Made by a program: the position numbers and the translations under genes. Below, in pieces: positions 35,660 through 44,938 of a DNA stretch of 64,000 nt (position 1 is the stretch's first letter; every line of letters begins with the position of its first letter). The DNA is taken from contig NZ_CP084265.1 of assembly GCF_022879595.1 (NCBI RefSeq), positions 2,914,001-2,978,000 of the forward strand, given 5' to 3'. The DNA comes from Caballeronia sp. Lep1P3. GTDB lineage: Bacteria; Pseudomonadota; Gammaproteobacteria; Burkholderiales; Burkholderiaceae. The notes beneath the pieces were generated by a model. The model searched no databases. It was not told the DNA's origin and saw only the letters and a list, made by a program, of their open reading frames with translations.

Positions 35660-35839
35660 CATGTTCGGCAAGCCGATGCCCCGGTGCGAGGCCATATCGG
35701 TATGCGCAATGATTCGTTGTCGCCCGTTGCGCGCTTCGTTAATCTACGCGCGCGGGCGCGGTGCTTGCTCGGCATCCCGCGTCACCGTCAATCCATCGAC
35801 AACAACGAACAGGCTGTGACCGCAGTCACAGGAGATCCT

Positions 35840-37423
35840 ATGCGCCTCAAATTCATCGCGGCCCTTGTGATGGCCGCGCCCGTGCTTGCCTTCGCCAAGC
35901 CGCTCACGGTGTGCACGGAATCGAGTCCTGACGGCTTCGATGTCGTGCAGTTCAACTCGCTCGTGACGACGAACGCATCGGCGGACGTGATCTTCAACAC
36001 ACTCGTCTCCTACGACGAAGCCGCGAAGAAAGTCGCGCCGGCGCTCGCCGACAAATGGGAAGTATCGAGCGATGGCCTCAGCTACACGTTCCATCTGCGG
36101 CCGAACGTGCAGTTCCAGACAACCGATTACTTTAAGCCGACGCGCCCGCTCGATGCCGACGATGTCGTCTTCACGTTCGAGCGCATGTTGTCGGAGAACA
36201 ATCCGTGGCACAAGGTGGCGGGCGCAAGCGGCTTTCCGCATGCGCAGTCGATGGGGCTCGTGAAACTCATCAAGGCCGTCACGAAGGTCGACGACCAGAC
36301 GGTCAGATTCCAGTTGAACGAGCCGAACGCGACCTTCGTGCCGATTCTCACGATGGGCTTCGCGTCGATCTATTCGGCGCAATACGCGGATCAGCTCGCG
36401 AAAGCGAACAAAGAGGTCGATCTCAACAGCAAGCCCATCGGCACAGGGCCATTCGTGCTGAAGAGCTACACGAAGGATTCGGTGATTCGCTACGACGTGA
36501 ATCCGACGTATTGGGGCGCGAAGCCGAAGGTTGATCGCCTGATCTACGCGATCACGCCCGATGCCGCCGTGCGCGCGCAGAAGATCAAGGCGGGCGAATG
36601 CCAGATCGCGCTGTCGCCGAAACCGCAGGACGTGCTCGACGCGAAGAAGGACAAGTCGCTGAAAGTGAGCGAGACGCCCGCGTTCATGACGGCGTTCGTC
36701 GCGCTCAATACGCAGAAGAAGCCGCTCGACAATCCGAAGGTGCGCCAGGCGCTCAACATGGCGTTCGATCGCGCAACGTACATGAAGACCGTCTTCGACA
36801 ACACAGCGACGGCCGCCGTGAATCCCTATCCGCCGAACACATGGAGCTATGACAAGAGCGTGCAGGCGTATCCGTATTCCGTCGATCGCGCGAAGAAGCT
36901 GCTTGCGGACGCCGGCCTTCCGAACGGCTTCGAGACGACCATCTGGGTGCGGCCGAACGGCAGCGTGCTCAATCCGAATCCGAAAGCGGGCGCCGAGTTG
37001 CTGCAGGCCGACCTCGCGAAGATCGGCGTGAAGGCGCAGGTGAAGGTGATCGAATGGGGCGAGCTCATCAAGGAAGCGAAGCAGGGTCAGCACGACATGC
37101 TCTTCATGGGCTGGGCCGGCGATAACGGCGATCCGGACAACTATCTCTCGCCGCTATTCAGCTGCAATGCGGTGAAGTCGGGCATCAACTTCGCGCGCTT
37201 CTGCGATCCGCAACTCGACAAGCTCATCGCGGACGGCAAGGCGACGCCCGAGGTCGCGAAGCGCACGAAGGCGTATGTGGAGGCGCAGAAGATCATTCAC
37301 GATCAGGCGCTGTGGATTCCGCTCGTGTATCCGACGGCCGCCGCGATCACGCGCGCGAATGTCAGCGGGTATAACGTCAGTCCGTTTGGGAGGCAGAATT
37401 TTGCGGGCGTGACGGTGCAGTAA
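35840..37423 (+). CDS. ABC transporter substrate-binding protein, dipeptide/oligopeptide type
   Basis: A 527-residue periplasmic protein with signal peptide MRLKFIAALVMAAPVLAFAK. SBP_bac_5 family pattern: LTVCTESSPDGFDVVQFNSL, LADKWEVSSDGLSYTFHLRPNVQF, DADDVVFTFERML and, near the C-terminus, MGWAGDNGDPDNYLSPLF, which resembles DppA. It binds peptides for uptake. The ATG at 35840 follows CAGGAG; the long upstream extension is the divergent leader. No permease or ATPase genes are adjacent. Confidence 0.92.
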   Translation: MRLKFIAALVMAAPVLAFAKPLTVCTESSPDGFDVVQFNSLVTTNASADVIFNTLVSYDEAAKKVAPALADKWEVSSDGLSYTFHLRPNVQFQTTDYFKPTRPLDADDVVFTFERMLSENNPWHKVAGASGFPHAQSMGLVKLIKAVTKVDDQTVRFQLNEPNATFVPILTMGFASIYSAQYADQLAKANKEVDLNSKPIGTGPFVLKSYTKDSVIRYDVNPTYWGAKPKVDRLIYAITPDAAVRAQKIKAGECQIALSPKPQDVLDAKKDKSLKVSETPAFMTAFVALNTQKKPLDNPKVRQALNMAFDRATYMKTVFDNTATAAVNPYPPNTWSYDKSVQAYPYSVDRAKKLLADAGLPNGFETTIWVRPNGSVLNPNPKAGAELLQADLAKIGVKAQVKVIEWGELIKEAKQGQHDMLFMGWAGDNGDPDNYLSPLFSCNAVKSGINFARFCDPQLDKLIADGKATPEVAKRTKAYVEAQKIIHDQALWIPLVYPTAAAITRANVSGYNVSPFGRQNFAGVTVQ

Positions 37424-37432
37424 TCGGGAGCG

Positions 37433-38506
37433 TCAGGCGGGCGAAAAGCGTACTACCCCATCATCGCCAGCCCGACGCACGAGCACGCCATCGAGCCAGA
37501 GCATGTTCAGATGCGCGAGCGCTTCGCCGAGCGCGAACGTCATCTGATGCACATCGAGCTTTCGCCTGAACATGATCGGCACGATGTCCGCGGCGCTACG
37601 CGGCTTCTCCGCGCACGCGTCGCGCACTTCCGCAAGCCGCGCGCGATGATGCTCCCGCAACTGCGCGATGCGCGTCTGCACGCCGCGAAACGGCTTGCCA
37701 TGCGAAGGCAGCGCGAGCACGTCGGCGGGCATGGACTCGTAGCGCGCGAGCGACTCCAGATACAACGCAAGCGGATTGCCTTCCGGCTCGATCGCGAACA
37801 CGGACACGTTGGTCGAAATGCGCGGCAAGACCATGTCGCCCGAAATGAGCAGCTTGTCAGCCGCGCAATACAGCGCGCTATGTTCAGGCGAATGACCGTA
37901 GCCCGCCACGACTTCCCATTCGCGCGCGCCGATACGCAGGCGCTCGCCATCGCGGATACGGCGAAACGCCGGCGGAATCGAAGGCACGAGCGTCGGATAG
38001 TAGCTGTCGCGCTTTCTCAACGCTTCGAGCGATGCCTCGTCCGTCATGCCGTGCGCCGCGAAGTGCCGCGCCGCGCGCTCGCCGCCCGCGTTCGAGCCGT
38101 CGCCCGCGGCCATCACGCGGCCCATCGCGTATTCGCCGAGCGACATCCATAGGCGCGCGTTCCAGCGCTTCTTCTCACCGCCACGGCAGACCCAGTCCGC
38201 GAGACCGAGATGATCCGGATGGCAGTGCGTGACGATCACGCGCAGCACCGGAAGGCCGTCGAGCGCGGTATCGAATACGCGCTCCCAGTTCGCGCGAATC
38301 TCGTCGCTCGCAATGCCGCAATCGATCACCGTCCAGCCCTCGACGCCGTCGATTTCGTCGCGCAGCAGCCATAGATTGATGTGATCGAGCGCGAAAGGCA
38401 GCGGCATGCGCAGCCAACGGACGCCCGGCGCGACTTCCTTCACTTCGCCGGATGCGGGCAATTCGTCGGCAAATACATATTCGAGCTGATGTTCGAGTGC
38501 GTTCAT
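37433..38506 (-). CDS. MBL fold metallo-hydrolase
   Basis: A 357-residue protein with the metallo-beta-lactamase metal motif THCHPDHLG (H-x-H-x-D-H) and later GYGHSPEHSALY, ISGDMVLPRI and ALPSHGKPF supplying the remaining ligands. The C-terminal 70 residues look like the winged helix found in LACTB2-type members (ADIVPIMFRRKLDVHQMTFALGEALAHLNML). Thioester or phosphodiester hydrolysis are both possible. The ATG at 38506 (MNALEHQLEY) was chosen; the longer frame runs through the promoter region. It is divergent from the MerR gene, as regulator-target pairs often are. Confidence 0.88.
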   Translation of the reverse strand: MNALEHQLEYVFADELPASGEVKEVAPGVRWLRMPLPFALDHINLWLLRDEIDGVEGWTVIDCGIASDEIRANWERVFDTALDGLPVLRVIVTHCHPDHLGLADWVCRGGEKKRWNARLWMSLGEYAMGRVMAAGDGSNAGGERAARHFAAHGMTDEASLEALRKRDSYYPTLVPSIPPAFRRIRDGERLRIGAREWEVVAGYGHSPEHSALYCAADKLLISGDMVLPRISTNVSVFAIEPEGNPLALYLESLARYESMPADVLALPSHGKPFRGVQTRIAQLREHHRARLAEVRDACAEKPRSAADIVPIMFRRKLDVHQMTFALGEALAHLNMLWLDGVLVRRAGDDGVVRFSPA

Positions 38507-38620
38507 CGGTCGGTGCTGTGAGGGTTGCGCCGCGTTGCAATCCGGCGAGGTTGACGATAACGTAAACGTCATTCTAACGTTGCATGTGCATCCAGTGCAC
38601 TTACGCGCGCCGCTTCTGCA

Positions 38621-39043
38621 ATGACTCAAACCACGCATTACACGATCACCGAACTGGCGCGCGAATTCGACGTCACGCCGCGCGCCATCCGTTTCTACGA
38701 AGACCAGGGCCTGCTCGCGCCGCGACGCGAAGGCGCGAACGGTCTGCGGCGCGTCTATTCGGCGCGCGACCGCACGCGCCTGAAGCTGACGCTGCGCGGC
38801 AAGCGGCTCGGCTTCACGCTCTCCGAGATTCGCACGCTGCTCGATCTTTACGATTCGCCCACAGGCACGGCGACGCAACTGCGCGCGTTCGTCGATACCA
38901 TCGCCGCGCATCGCGAAGTGCTCGAACGCCAGCTCGACGATCTCAACACGACGCTATCGGAGCTTGCCGCCTACGAAAAGCAGGGCCGCGCGCTGCTCGC
39001 GGCCGGCATCGACAAACGCGCGCGCCGCTCGAAAGCCGCATGA
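38621..39043 (+). CDS. MerR family transcriptional regulator (LiuR-like)
   Basis: A 140-residue regulator with a MerR winged-helix domain (YTITELAREFDVTPRAIRFYEDQGLLAPRREGANGLRRVYSARDRTRLKLTLRGKRLGFTLSEI) and a C-terminal coiled coil for dimerisation (ERQLDDLNTTLSEL). It lacks the metal-binding Cys of MerR. Similar proteins regulate leucine/isovalerate (liu) genes; the thiolase and HMG-CoA lyase in this window are consistent with that. Followed by aceK after 11 bases. Confidence 0.87.
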   Translation: MTQTTHYTITELAREFDVTPRAIRFYEDQGLLAPRREGANGLRRVYSARDRTRLKLTLRGKRLGFTLSEIRTLLDLYDSPTGTATQLRAFVDTIAAHREVLERQLDDLNTTLSELAAYEKQGRALLAAGIDKRARRSKAA

Positions 39044-39054
39044 TGTGAGCCGCC

Positions 39055-40848
39055 ATGAATCACTTCCCCAAGCTGCTGTCGTCGGAAATCGGCTTCGATG
39101 TCGCGCAGACGCTGCTCGAAGGCTTCAACCGGCATTACCGCGTGTTCCGCGAGGCCGCCATCGACGCGAAGCTGTTATTCGAACGCGGCGACTGGCACGC
39201 GCTCGCGCAACTCGCGCGCGAGCGCATCACGTCGTATGACGAACGCGTCGCGGAGTGCGTGATGCGCCTCGAAGAACGATACGACGCCGAGCATATCGAC
39301 GACGAGCTTTGGCAGCAGATCAAGCTCCACTACATCGGCTTGCTGACGACGCACCGCCAGCCGGAATGCGCGGAGACGTTTTTTAATTCGGTGTGCTGCA
39401 AAATTCTGCATCGCTCGTATTTCAACAACGATTTCATTTTCGTGCGGCCCGCGATTTCGACGGAATACATCGAAAACGACGAGCCCGCCGCGAAGCCGAC
39501 GTATCGCGCGTATTACCCGGACAAGGACGGGCTCGCCGCGACGCTCGAGCGCATCGTCACCAATTTTCAGCTCGATGTACCTTTCGAGGATCTCACGCGC
39601 GACGTGCAGTGCGTGGTCGATTCCATGAAGAGCGCGTTCGGAGACTTGCCGCCCGCGCCCAACTTTCAGATTCACGCGCTGTCGTCGCTCTTCTTTCGCA
39701 ACAAGGCGGCGTATATCGTCGGGCGCGTCATTCATGGCGATTCGCTTCTGCCCTTCGCCATCGCCATTCGTCATGCGCAACCGGGAATGCTCGCGCTCGA
39801 TACCGTGCTGCTCGAACGGCAGCAGTTGCTCATCATCTTCAGCTTCGCGCACTCGTACTTTCTCGTGGACATGGAAGTGCCGTCCGCGTATGTGCAGTTT
39901 CTGCGCACCATCATGCCGGGCAAGCCGAACGCGGAAATCTACACGTCGCTCGGGCTGCAGAAGCAGGGCAAGAATCTGTTCTATCGCGACCTTCTGCATC
40001 ACCTGAAGCATTCGAGCGATCCGTTCATCATCGCGCCGGGCATCAAGGGGCTCGTGATGATCGTGTTCACGCTGCCGTCGTTTCCCTATGTGTTCAAGCT
40101 CATCAAGGACACGTTTCCGCCGCCGAAAGACACGACGCGCGAGAAGATCCAGGACAAGTATCAACTCGTGAAGCGTCACGACCGCCTCGGGCGCATGGCC
40201 GATACGCTCGAATATTCGAGCGTCGCGCTGCCGCTCGCGCGCCTCGATCACGCGCTCATTCGCGAACTGGAGAAAGATGCGCCTTCGATGATCGAATACG
40301 AAGGCGACAAGCTCGTCATCAAGCATGTGTATATCGAGCGCCGCATGGTGCCGCTCAATCTCTTCCTGCAGAACGGCGGCGCGGACGACATCGATCACGG
40401 CATCCGCGAATACGGCGATGCCATCAAGCAGCTGATGCAGGCCAACATCTTTCCCGGCGACATGCTGTACAAGAACTTCGGCGTGACGCGGCATGGCCGT
40501 GTGGTGTTCTACGATTACGACGAGATCGAATATCTCACCGACTGCAACATCCGACGCGTGCCGCCGCCGCGCAACGAGGAGGACGAACTCGCGGACGAAC
40601 CGTGGTATACGGTCGGTCCGCACGACATCTTTCCCGAAACATACGGCACGTTCCTGCTCGGCGATCCGCGCGTGCGCGAAGCGTTCATGCGTCATCACGC
40701 GGACTTCTTCGACCCTGCGCTATGGCAGCGTCACAAGGAGCAACTGCTGCGCGGCGAGCTTGCCGATTTCTTTCCTTACGACCGGGCCATCCGATTCCGC
40801 GTCCGCTATCCGGAGCGCTTCGAGAAGGCATCGGCGCGCGCGGCATGA
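39055..40848 (+). CDS. aceK: isocitrate dehydrogenase kinase/phosphatase
   Basis: A 597-residue AceK of normal length. Recognisable parts: [56 protein letters not shown] (ATP site), [22 protein letters not shown] and [29 protein letters not shown] (catalytic/metal Asp). It phosphorylates and dephosphorylates isocitrate dehydrogenase to direct carbon to the glyoxylate shunt. The gene is 11 bases after the MerR gene and 41 before carbonic anhydrase. Confidence 0.97.
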   Translation: MNHFPKLLSSEIGFDVAQTLLEGFNRHYRVFREAAIDAKLLFERGDWHALAQLARERITSYDERVAECVMRLEERYDAEHIDDELWQQIKLHYIGLLTTHRQPECAETFFNSVCCKILHRSYFNNDFIFVRPAISTEYIENDEPAAKPTYRAYYPDKDGLAATLERIVTNFQLDVPFEDLTRDVQCVVDSMKSAFGDLPPAPNFQIHALSSLFFRNKAAYIVGRVIHGDSLLPFAIAIRHAQPGMLALDTVLLERQQLLIIFSFAHSYFLVDMEVPSAYVQFLRTIMPGKPNAEIYTSLGLQKQGKNLFYRDLLHHLKHSSDPFIIAPGIKGLVMIVFTLPSFPYVFKLIKDTFPPPKDTTREKIQDKYQLVKRHDRLGRMADTLEYSSVALPLARLDHALIRELEKDAPSMIEYEGDKLVIKHVYIERRMVPLNLFLQNGGADDIDHGIREYGDAIKQLMQANIFPGDMLYKNFGVTRHGRVVFYDYDEIEYLTDCNIRRVPPPRNEEDELADEPWYTVGPHDIFPETYGTFLLGDPRVREAFMRHHADFFDPALWQRHKEQLLRGELADFFPYDRAIRFRVRYPERFEKASARAA

Positions 40849-40889
40849 CGCCCGCGCGATGAATCATCCGACGCAACATCAGACCAACC

Positions 40890-41666
40890 ATGACTGACCG
40901 AACCAACGAAGCCGCCAACCCGCTCGCCCATCTCTTCGACAACAATCAGACGTGGGTCACACGCAAGCTCGCGGAAGACGGCGAGTTCTTCACGCGCCTC
41001 GCGCATCAGCAGGCGCCGGAATATCTGTGGATCGGCTGCTCCGATTCACGCGTGCCGGCCAACCAGATCATCGGGTTGCCGCCGGGCGAAGTGTTCGTAC
41101 ATAGAAACATCGCGAACGTGGTCGTGCATTCGGACCTCAACTGTCTTTCGGTGATCCAGTTCGCCGTCGATCTCCTGAAGGTCAAGCACATCATGGTCGT
41201 CGGCCATTACGGTTGCTCGGGCGTGGGCGCGGCGCTCGTCGGGCGGCGCGTCGGCCTTGCGGACAACTGGCTGCGACACGTCGAGGACGTGCGCGAGAAG
41301 CACGCCGCGCTGCTCGACGAATGGCCGATGGGCGAAGCGCGGCATCGCCGGCTCGTCGAACTGAATACGATCGAGCAGACGCTCAACGTATGCCGCACGA
41401 CCATCGTCAACGACGCATGGGCGCGCGGGCAGGAACTCACCGTGCACGGCTGGACGTATGGCGTGCACGATGGCCGTCTACGCAATCTGGGCATGATGAT
41501 CAGCGCGCAGGAAGCGGTGGAATCCACCTATCAATCGTGCCTCGCCGCGTTGAAGCGCGACGGCGCACATGCGGCGGAGAACGACGTGATCGCGTCCGAT
41601 GCGGCGCGCCTCGGCGATATCCCCGCCGTTATTCAGGGCGTGATAAAGGAGCTGAAACATGAGTGA
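40890..41666 (+). CDS. can: beta-class carbonic anhydrase
   Basis: A 258-residue enzyme. Zinc ligands are in IGCSDSRVP (Cys, with the Asp-Arg pair) and VVGHYGCSGVGAAL (His and Cys). FVHRNIANVVVHSD is also a family signature. It interconverts CO2 and bicarbonate and keeps carboxylation supplied. It lies between aceK and the thiolase gene, which overlaps its end by 8 bases. Confidence 0.96.
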   Translation: MTDRTNEAANPLAHLFDNNQTWVTRKLAEDGEFFTRLAHQQAPEYLWIGCSDSRVPANQIIGLPPGEVFVHRNIANVVVHSDLNCLSVIQFAVDLLKVKHIMVVGHYGCSGVGAALVGRRVGLADNWLRHVEDVREKHAALLDEWPMGEARHRRLVELNTIEQTLNVCRTTIVNDAWARGQELTVHGWTYGVHDGRLRNLGMMISAQEAVESTYQSCLAALKRDGAHAAENDVIASDAARLGDIPAVIQGVIKELKHE

Positions 41667-42852
41667 GACACAGTCGGATGCCGTCGTCATCGTCTCGGCG
41701 GCACGCACGCCGATGGCCGCCTTTCAGGGCGATTTCGCCGCGCTCGCCGCGCCGCAACTCGGCGCGGCGGCGATCCGCGCGGCCGTCGAACGCGCGGGTG
41801 TGAGCCCCGAGCAGATCGACGAAGCCATCATGGGTTGCGTGCTGCCCGCGGGACAAGGCCAGGCGCCCGCGCGACAGGCCGCGCTCGGCGCGGGCTTGCC
41901 GCTTTCCACCGGCTGCACGACGATCAACAAGATGTGCGGCTCGGGCATGCGCGCCGCGATGTTCGCGCACGACATGCTGCTCGCGGATTCCGCCAGCGTG
42001 ATCGTCGCGGGCGGCATGGAAAGCATGACGAACGCGCCGTATCTGCTGCCGAAGGCGCGCGGCGGCATGCGCATGGGACACGGACAAGTGCTCGACCACA
42101 TGTTCCTCGACGGCCTCGAAGACGCCTACGAAAAGGGCCGGCTGATGGGCACGTTCGCGGAGCAGTGCGCGTCGTCGTATGCGTTCTCGCGCGAATCGCA
42201 GGATGCGTTCGCGGTCGAATCGCTGCGCCGCGCGAAGCGTGCGAACGAGGACGGCTCGTTCGAATGGGAGATCGCGCCGGTCGCCGTGCAGGGAAAGAAG
42301 GGCGAAACGATCGTCGATCGCGACGAGCAGCCGTTCAAGGCGAACATCGAGAAGATCGCGTCGCTCAAGCCCGCATTCGCGAAGGACGGCACGGTGACGG
42401 CGGCGAATTCGTCGTCGATTTCGGATGGCGCGGCGGCGCTCGTGATGATGCGCGAGTCCACCGCGCGGCGTCTCGGCGTAACGCCCGTTGCGCGCGTCGC
42501 CGGCCATGCGACGTTCGCGCAGCAGCCGGCGCTTTTCACGACGGCGCCTGTCGGTGCTATCCGCAAGCTCTTCGAGAAGAACGGCTGGCGTGCTCGCGAT
42601 GTCGACCTGTACGAGATCAACGAAGCGTTCGCCGTCGTCACGATGGCCGCGATGCGCGAGCACGATCTTCCGCACGACAAGGTCAACGTGAACGGCGGCG
42701 CGTGCGCGCTCGGGCATCCGATCGGCGCGTCGGGCGCGCGGATTCTCGTCACGCTGATCGGCGCATTGCGCACGCGCGGACTGAAGCGCGGCGTGGCGTC
42801 GCTGTGCATCGGCGGCGGCGAAGCGACGGCGATGGGCATCGAATTGATCTAA
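41659..42852 (+). CDS. acetyl-CoA C-acetyltransferase (thiolase)
   Basis: A 397-residue thiolase. Active residues: nucleophilic Cys in TINKMCGSGMRAAM, His in FAVVTMAAM...NVNGGACALGHPIGASGARIL, and a second Cys in GVASLCIGGGEATAMGIE. It condenses or cleaves acetyl-CoA/acetoacetyl-CoA; with HMG-CoA lyase further on it would fit leucine and ketone-body breakdown. It overlaps carbonic anhydrase by 8 bases and is followed by an SDR gene. Confidence 0.94.
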   Translation: MSETQSDAVVIVSAARTPMAAFQGDFAALAAPQLGAAAIRAAVERAGVSPEQIDEAIMGCVLPAGQGQAPARQAALGAGLPLSTGCTTINKMCGSGMRAAMFAHDMLLADSASVIVAGGMESMTNAPYLLPKARGGMRMGHGQVLDHMFLDGLEDAYEKGRLMGTFAEQCASSYAFSRESQDAFAVESLRRAKRANEDGSFEWEIAPVAVQGKKGETIVDRDEQPFKANIEKIASLKPAFAKDGTVTAANSSSISDGAAALVMMRESTARRLGVTPVARVAGHATFAQQPALFTTAPVGAIRKLFEKNGWRARDVDLYEINEAFAVVTMAAMREHDLPHDKVNVNGGACALGHPIGASGARILVTLIGALRTRGLKRGVASLCIGGGEATAMGIELI

Positions 42853-42873
42853 AGCCAACGACAAAGGACGACC

Positions 42874-43551
42874 ATGAAAACCGCCCTCATCATCGGCGCG
42901 TCTCGCGGCATCGGCCACGAACTCGCGCGCCAGTACGCACGCGACGGCTGGCGCGTACTCGCCACCGCGCGCGACAAAGCCGCGCTCTCGTCGCTCGACG
43001 CGCTCGGCGCGCAGACGTTCTCGCTCGATGTCACGCAGCCCGAGCAGGTCGCCGCGCTCGCGTGGCAGCTCGACGAAGAACGGCTCGACGTGGCGGTCAT
43101 CGTGTCGGGCGTGTATGGCCCGCGCACCGAAGGCGTCGAAACCATTAGCGCCGACGACTTCGATCACGTCATGCACACCAACGTGCGCGGCCCGATGCAA
43201 CTGATCCCCGTATTGCTGCCGCTTACCGATGCCGGGCATGGCGTGTTCGCCGTCGTGTCGAGCAAGATGGGCAGCATCGCGGAGACGAGCGGCGCGACCG
43301 GCTGGCTGTATCGCGCGAGCAAGGCGGCGCTCAATTGCGCGCTGAAGGTGGCGTCGATCGAATCGCGGCAATCGGCGTGCGTCGCGCTGCATCCCGGCTG
43401 GGTTCGCACGGAGATGGGCGGGCCGTCGGCGGCCATCGACGTCGCGCGCAGCGTGACCGGCATGCGCGCGGTCATCGCCGAGGCAGGCGAGATGCGCGAC
43501 GACTACAACGGGCGCTTCATCCAGTACGACGGCACGCGGCTCGACTGGTGA
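42874..43551 (+). CDS. SDR family oxidoreductase
   Basis: A 225-residue short-chain dehydrogenase. GASRGIG at residues 8-14 binds NAD(P); the catalytic Ser lies in VVSSKMGS and the Tyr-Lys pair in YRASKAALN. The C-terminus is short, as in CsgA-like SDRs. Substrate unknown. The gene is 21 bases after the thiolase gene, with AAAGGACG upstream of the ATG. Confidence 0.87.
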   Translation: MKTALIIGASRGIGHELARQYARDGWRVLATARDKAALSSLDALGAQTFSLDVTQPEQVAALAWQLDEERLDVAVIVSGVYGPRTEGVETISADDFDHVMHTNVRGPMQLIPVLLPLTDAGHGVFAVVSSKMGSIAETSGATGWLYRASKAALNCALKVASIESRQSACVALHPGWVRTEMGGPSAAIDVARSVTGMRAVIAEAGEMRDDYNGRFIQYDGTRLDW

Positions 43552-43580
43552 GCGTCATCGACAAAAAGGGAGCTTCCGAA

Positions 43581-44189
43581 GTGACTTATCACGTGCATGG
43601 CGTCGCGGCATCGGGCAACTGCTACAAGGTGCGGCTCGCGCTCGAACAACTGCAACTGCCGTATGTCTGGCATGAAGTGGACATGATGCACGGCGCCACG
43701 CGCACCGATGCATTTCGCAAGCTCAATCCGAACGGCAAGGTGCCGGTGCTGTGCATCGACGAGACGACGACGCTCTCGGAATCCGACGCCATCCTCTGCT
43801 ATCTCGCCGAAGGCACCGCGCTCTGGCCGGAAGACCGCCTCGAACGCGCGCAAGTGCTGCAGTGGATGTTCTTCGAGCAATACAGCCACGAGCCGAATGT
43901 CGCGGTCGCGCGGTTCATCCGCCAGTTTCTGAAGCAACCGGACGATGCGCGTCTGCCCGATCGAATCGCGGGTTCGTATCGCGCGCTCGACGTGATGGAG
44001 CAGCATCTCGCCGCGCGCACGTTCTTCGTCGGCGAGCGCTACACGGTGGCCGATATCGCGCTCTACGCGTACACGCATGTCGCCGATGAAGCCGGTCTCG
44101 ATCTGGCGCGCTATCCGGCCGTTCGCGCGTGGCTGGACCGCGTGCGCGGGGAGCCGCGTCACGTCGAGATGCCGGGAGTCGATGCATGA
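43581..44189 (+). CDS. glutathione S-transferase family protein
   Basis: A 202-residue GST: thioredoxin-like N-domain (VHGVAASGNCYKVRLALEQLQLPYVWHEVDMM, then NPNGKVPVLCIDE and LSESDAILCYLAE, with the cis-Pro and Glu-Ser that hold glutathione) and a helical C-domain with DIALYAYTHVADEAGLDL. The start is taken as GTG at 43581 because AAAGGGAGC lies 8 bases upstream. A GTG at 43548 overlapping the previous stop is the alternative. The stop overlaps the ychJ-like ATG. Confidence 0.88.
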   Translation: MTYHVHGVAASGNCYKVRLALEQLQLPYVWHEVDMMHGATRTDAFRKLNPNGKVPVLCIDETTTLSESDAILCYLAEGTALWPEDRLERAQVLQWMFFEQYSHEPNVAVARFIRQFLKQPDDARLPDRIAGSYRALDVMEQHLAARTFFVGERYTVADIALYAYTHVADEAGLDLARYPAVRAWLDRVRGEPRHVEMPGVDA

Positions 44190-44605
44190 CGCCGCTCGAC
44201 TGTCCGTGCGGCGGAGCATCGCCCGCGCAGCGCGCGAACGCCCGCGCGCCGCGCTACGAAGACTGCTGCGGCCGGTTCATCGAAGGCCGGGCATCGCCCG
44301 CCAATGCGATGGAACTGATGCGTTCGCGCTACACCGCCTACGTGCTCGGCGACACCGCGTATCTGCGCGCGACGTGGGACCCGCAAACCTGCCCGCCCGA
44401 TCTCGACGCATCCGTCGATCAGACGCGCTGGCTCGGCCTGCAGATCAAACGCCATTCGGTCATCGACGCGGATCGCGAGGAAGTGGAATTCGTCGCGCGA
44501 TACAAGGTGAACGGGCGCGCGCATCGGCTGCACGAATCGAGCCGATTCAAGCGCAACGAAAATGGCCGATGGATTTATATTGACGGAACCATGATGGAAA
44601 AGTAA
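44186..44605 (+). CDS. YchJ family protein (SEC-C-type metal-binding)
   Basis: A 139-residue protein of the YchJ family: MTPLDCPCGG...YEDCCGRFIEG gives Cys residues of an N-terminal zinc-binding segment, and ANAMELMRSRYTAYVLGDTAYLRATW is the NTF2-like core. Function unknown; the family may bind metal or nucleic acid. The ATG overlaps the GST stop (ATGA), so the two are probably translationally coupled. Confidence 0.87.
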   Translation: MTPLDCPCGGASPAQRANARAPRYEDCCGRFIEGRASPANAMELMRSRYTAYVLGDTAYLRATWDPQTCPPDLDASVDQTRWLGLQIKRHSVIDADREEVEFVARYKVNGRAHRLHESSRFKRNENGRWIYIDGTMMEK

Positions 44606-44938
44606 ATCTCCGCTTAACAGAAAAGAGCGAAGAGACGGTATTAATTTCCTGAAATTCTCCTTTCAGATTAAGCTGTTACGGGGTTTCCTTTATTGTGCAG
44701 TGCAATTTTGAGCGGGTAATCTCTCATTACGCCAGCGCGCCGTCATTTGCGCGCCCGGCTCAATGCGACGCCCGTTTTTGTCTGTCCGAAGACATTCGTC
44801 GTGCCTTTGCAAGGCGCGGCTCCCGGAACCATTAATCGATCCTGCTCATCGTCAGCAGCGCGACAGGTTTGTGACTTCGACGGCAGCTTTGGTGCGGCGC
44901 CACATCAACGCCTTGATCGACGCAGTCGGAGTCCACGG
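44606..44938. other. AT-richer intergenic region
   Basis: 333 bases upstream of the exported hydrolase. The first 130 are clearly more AT-rich than the surroundings (AATTTCCTGAAATTCTCC, TTGTGCAGTGCAATTTTG). No gene seen; probably promoter. Confidence 0.4.

Noticed and set aside
41629..43392. 587-codon minus-strand frame opposite the thiolase and SDR genes
   Set aside because: Shadow of confident genes; composition is Arg-rich and lacks any motif.
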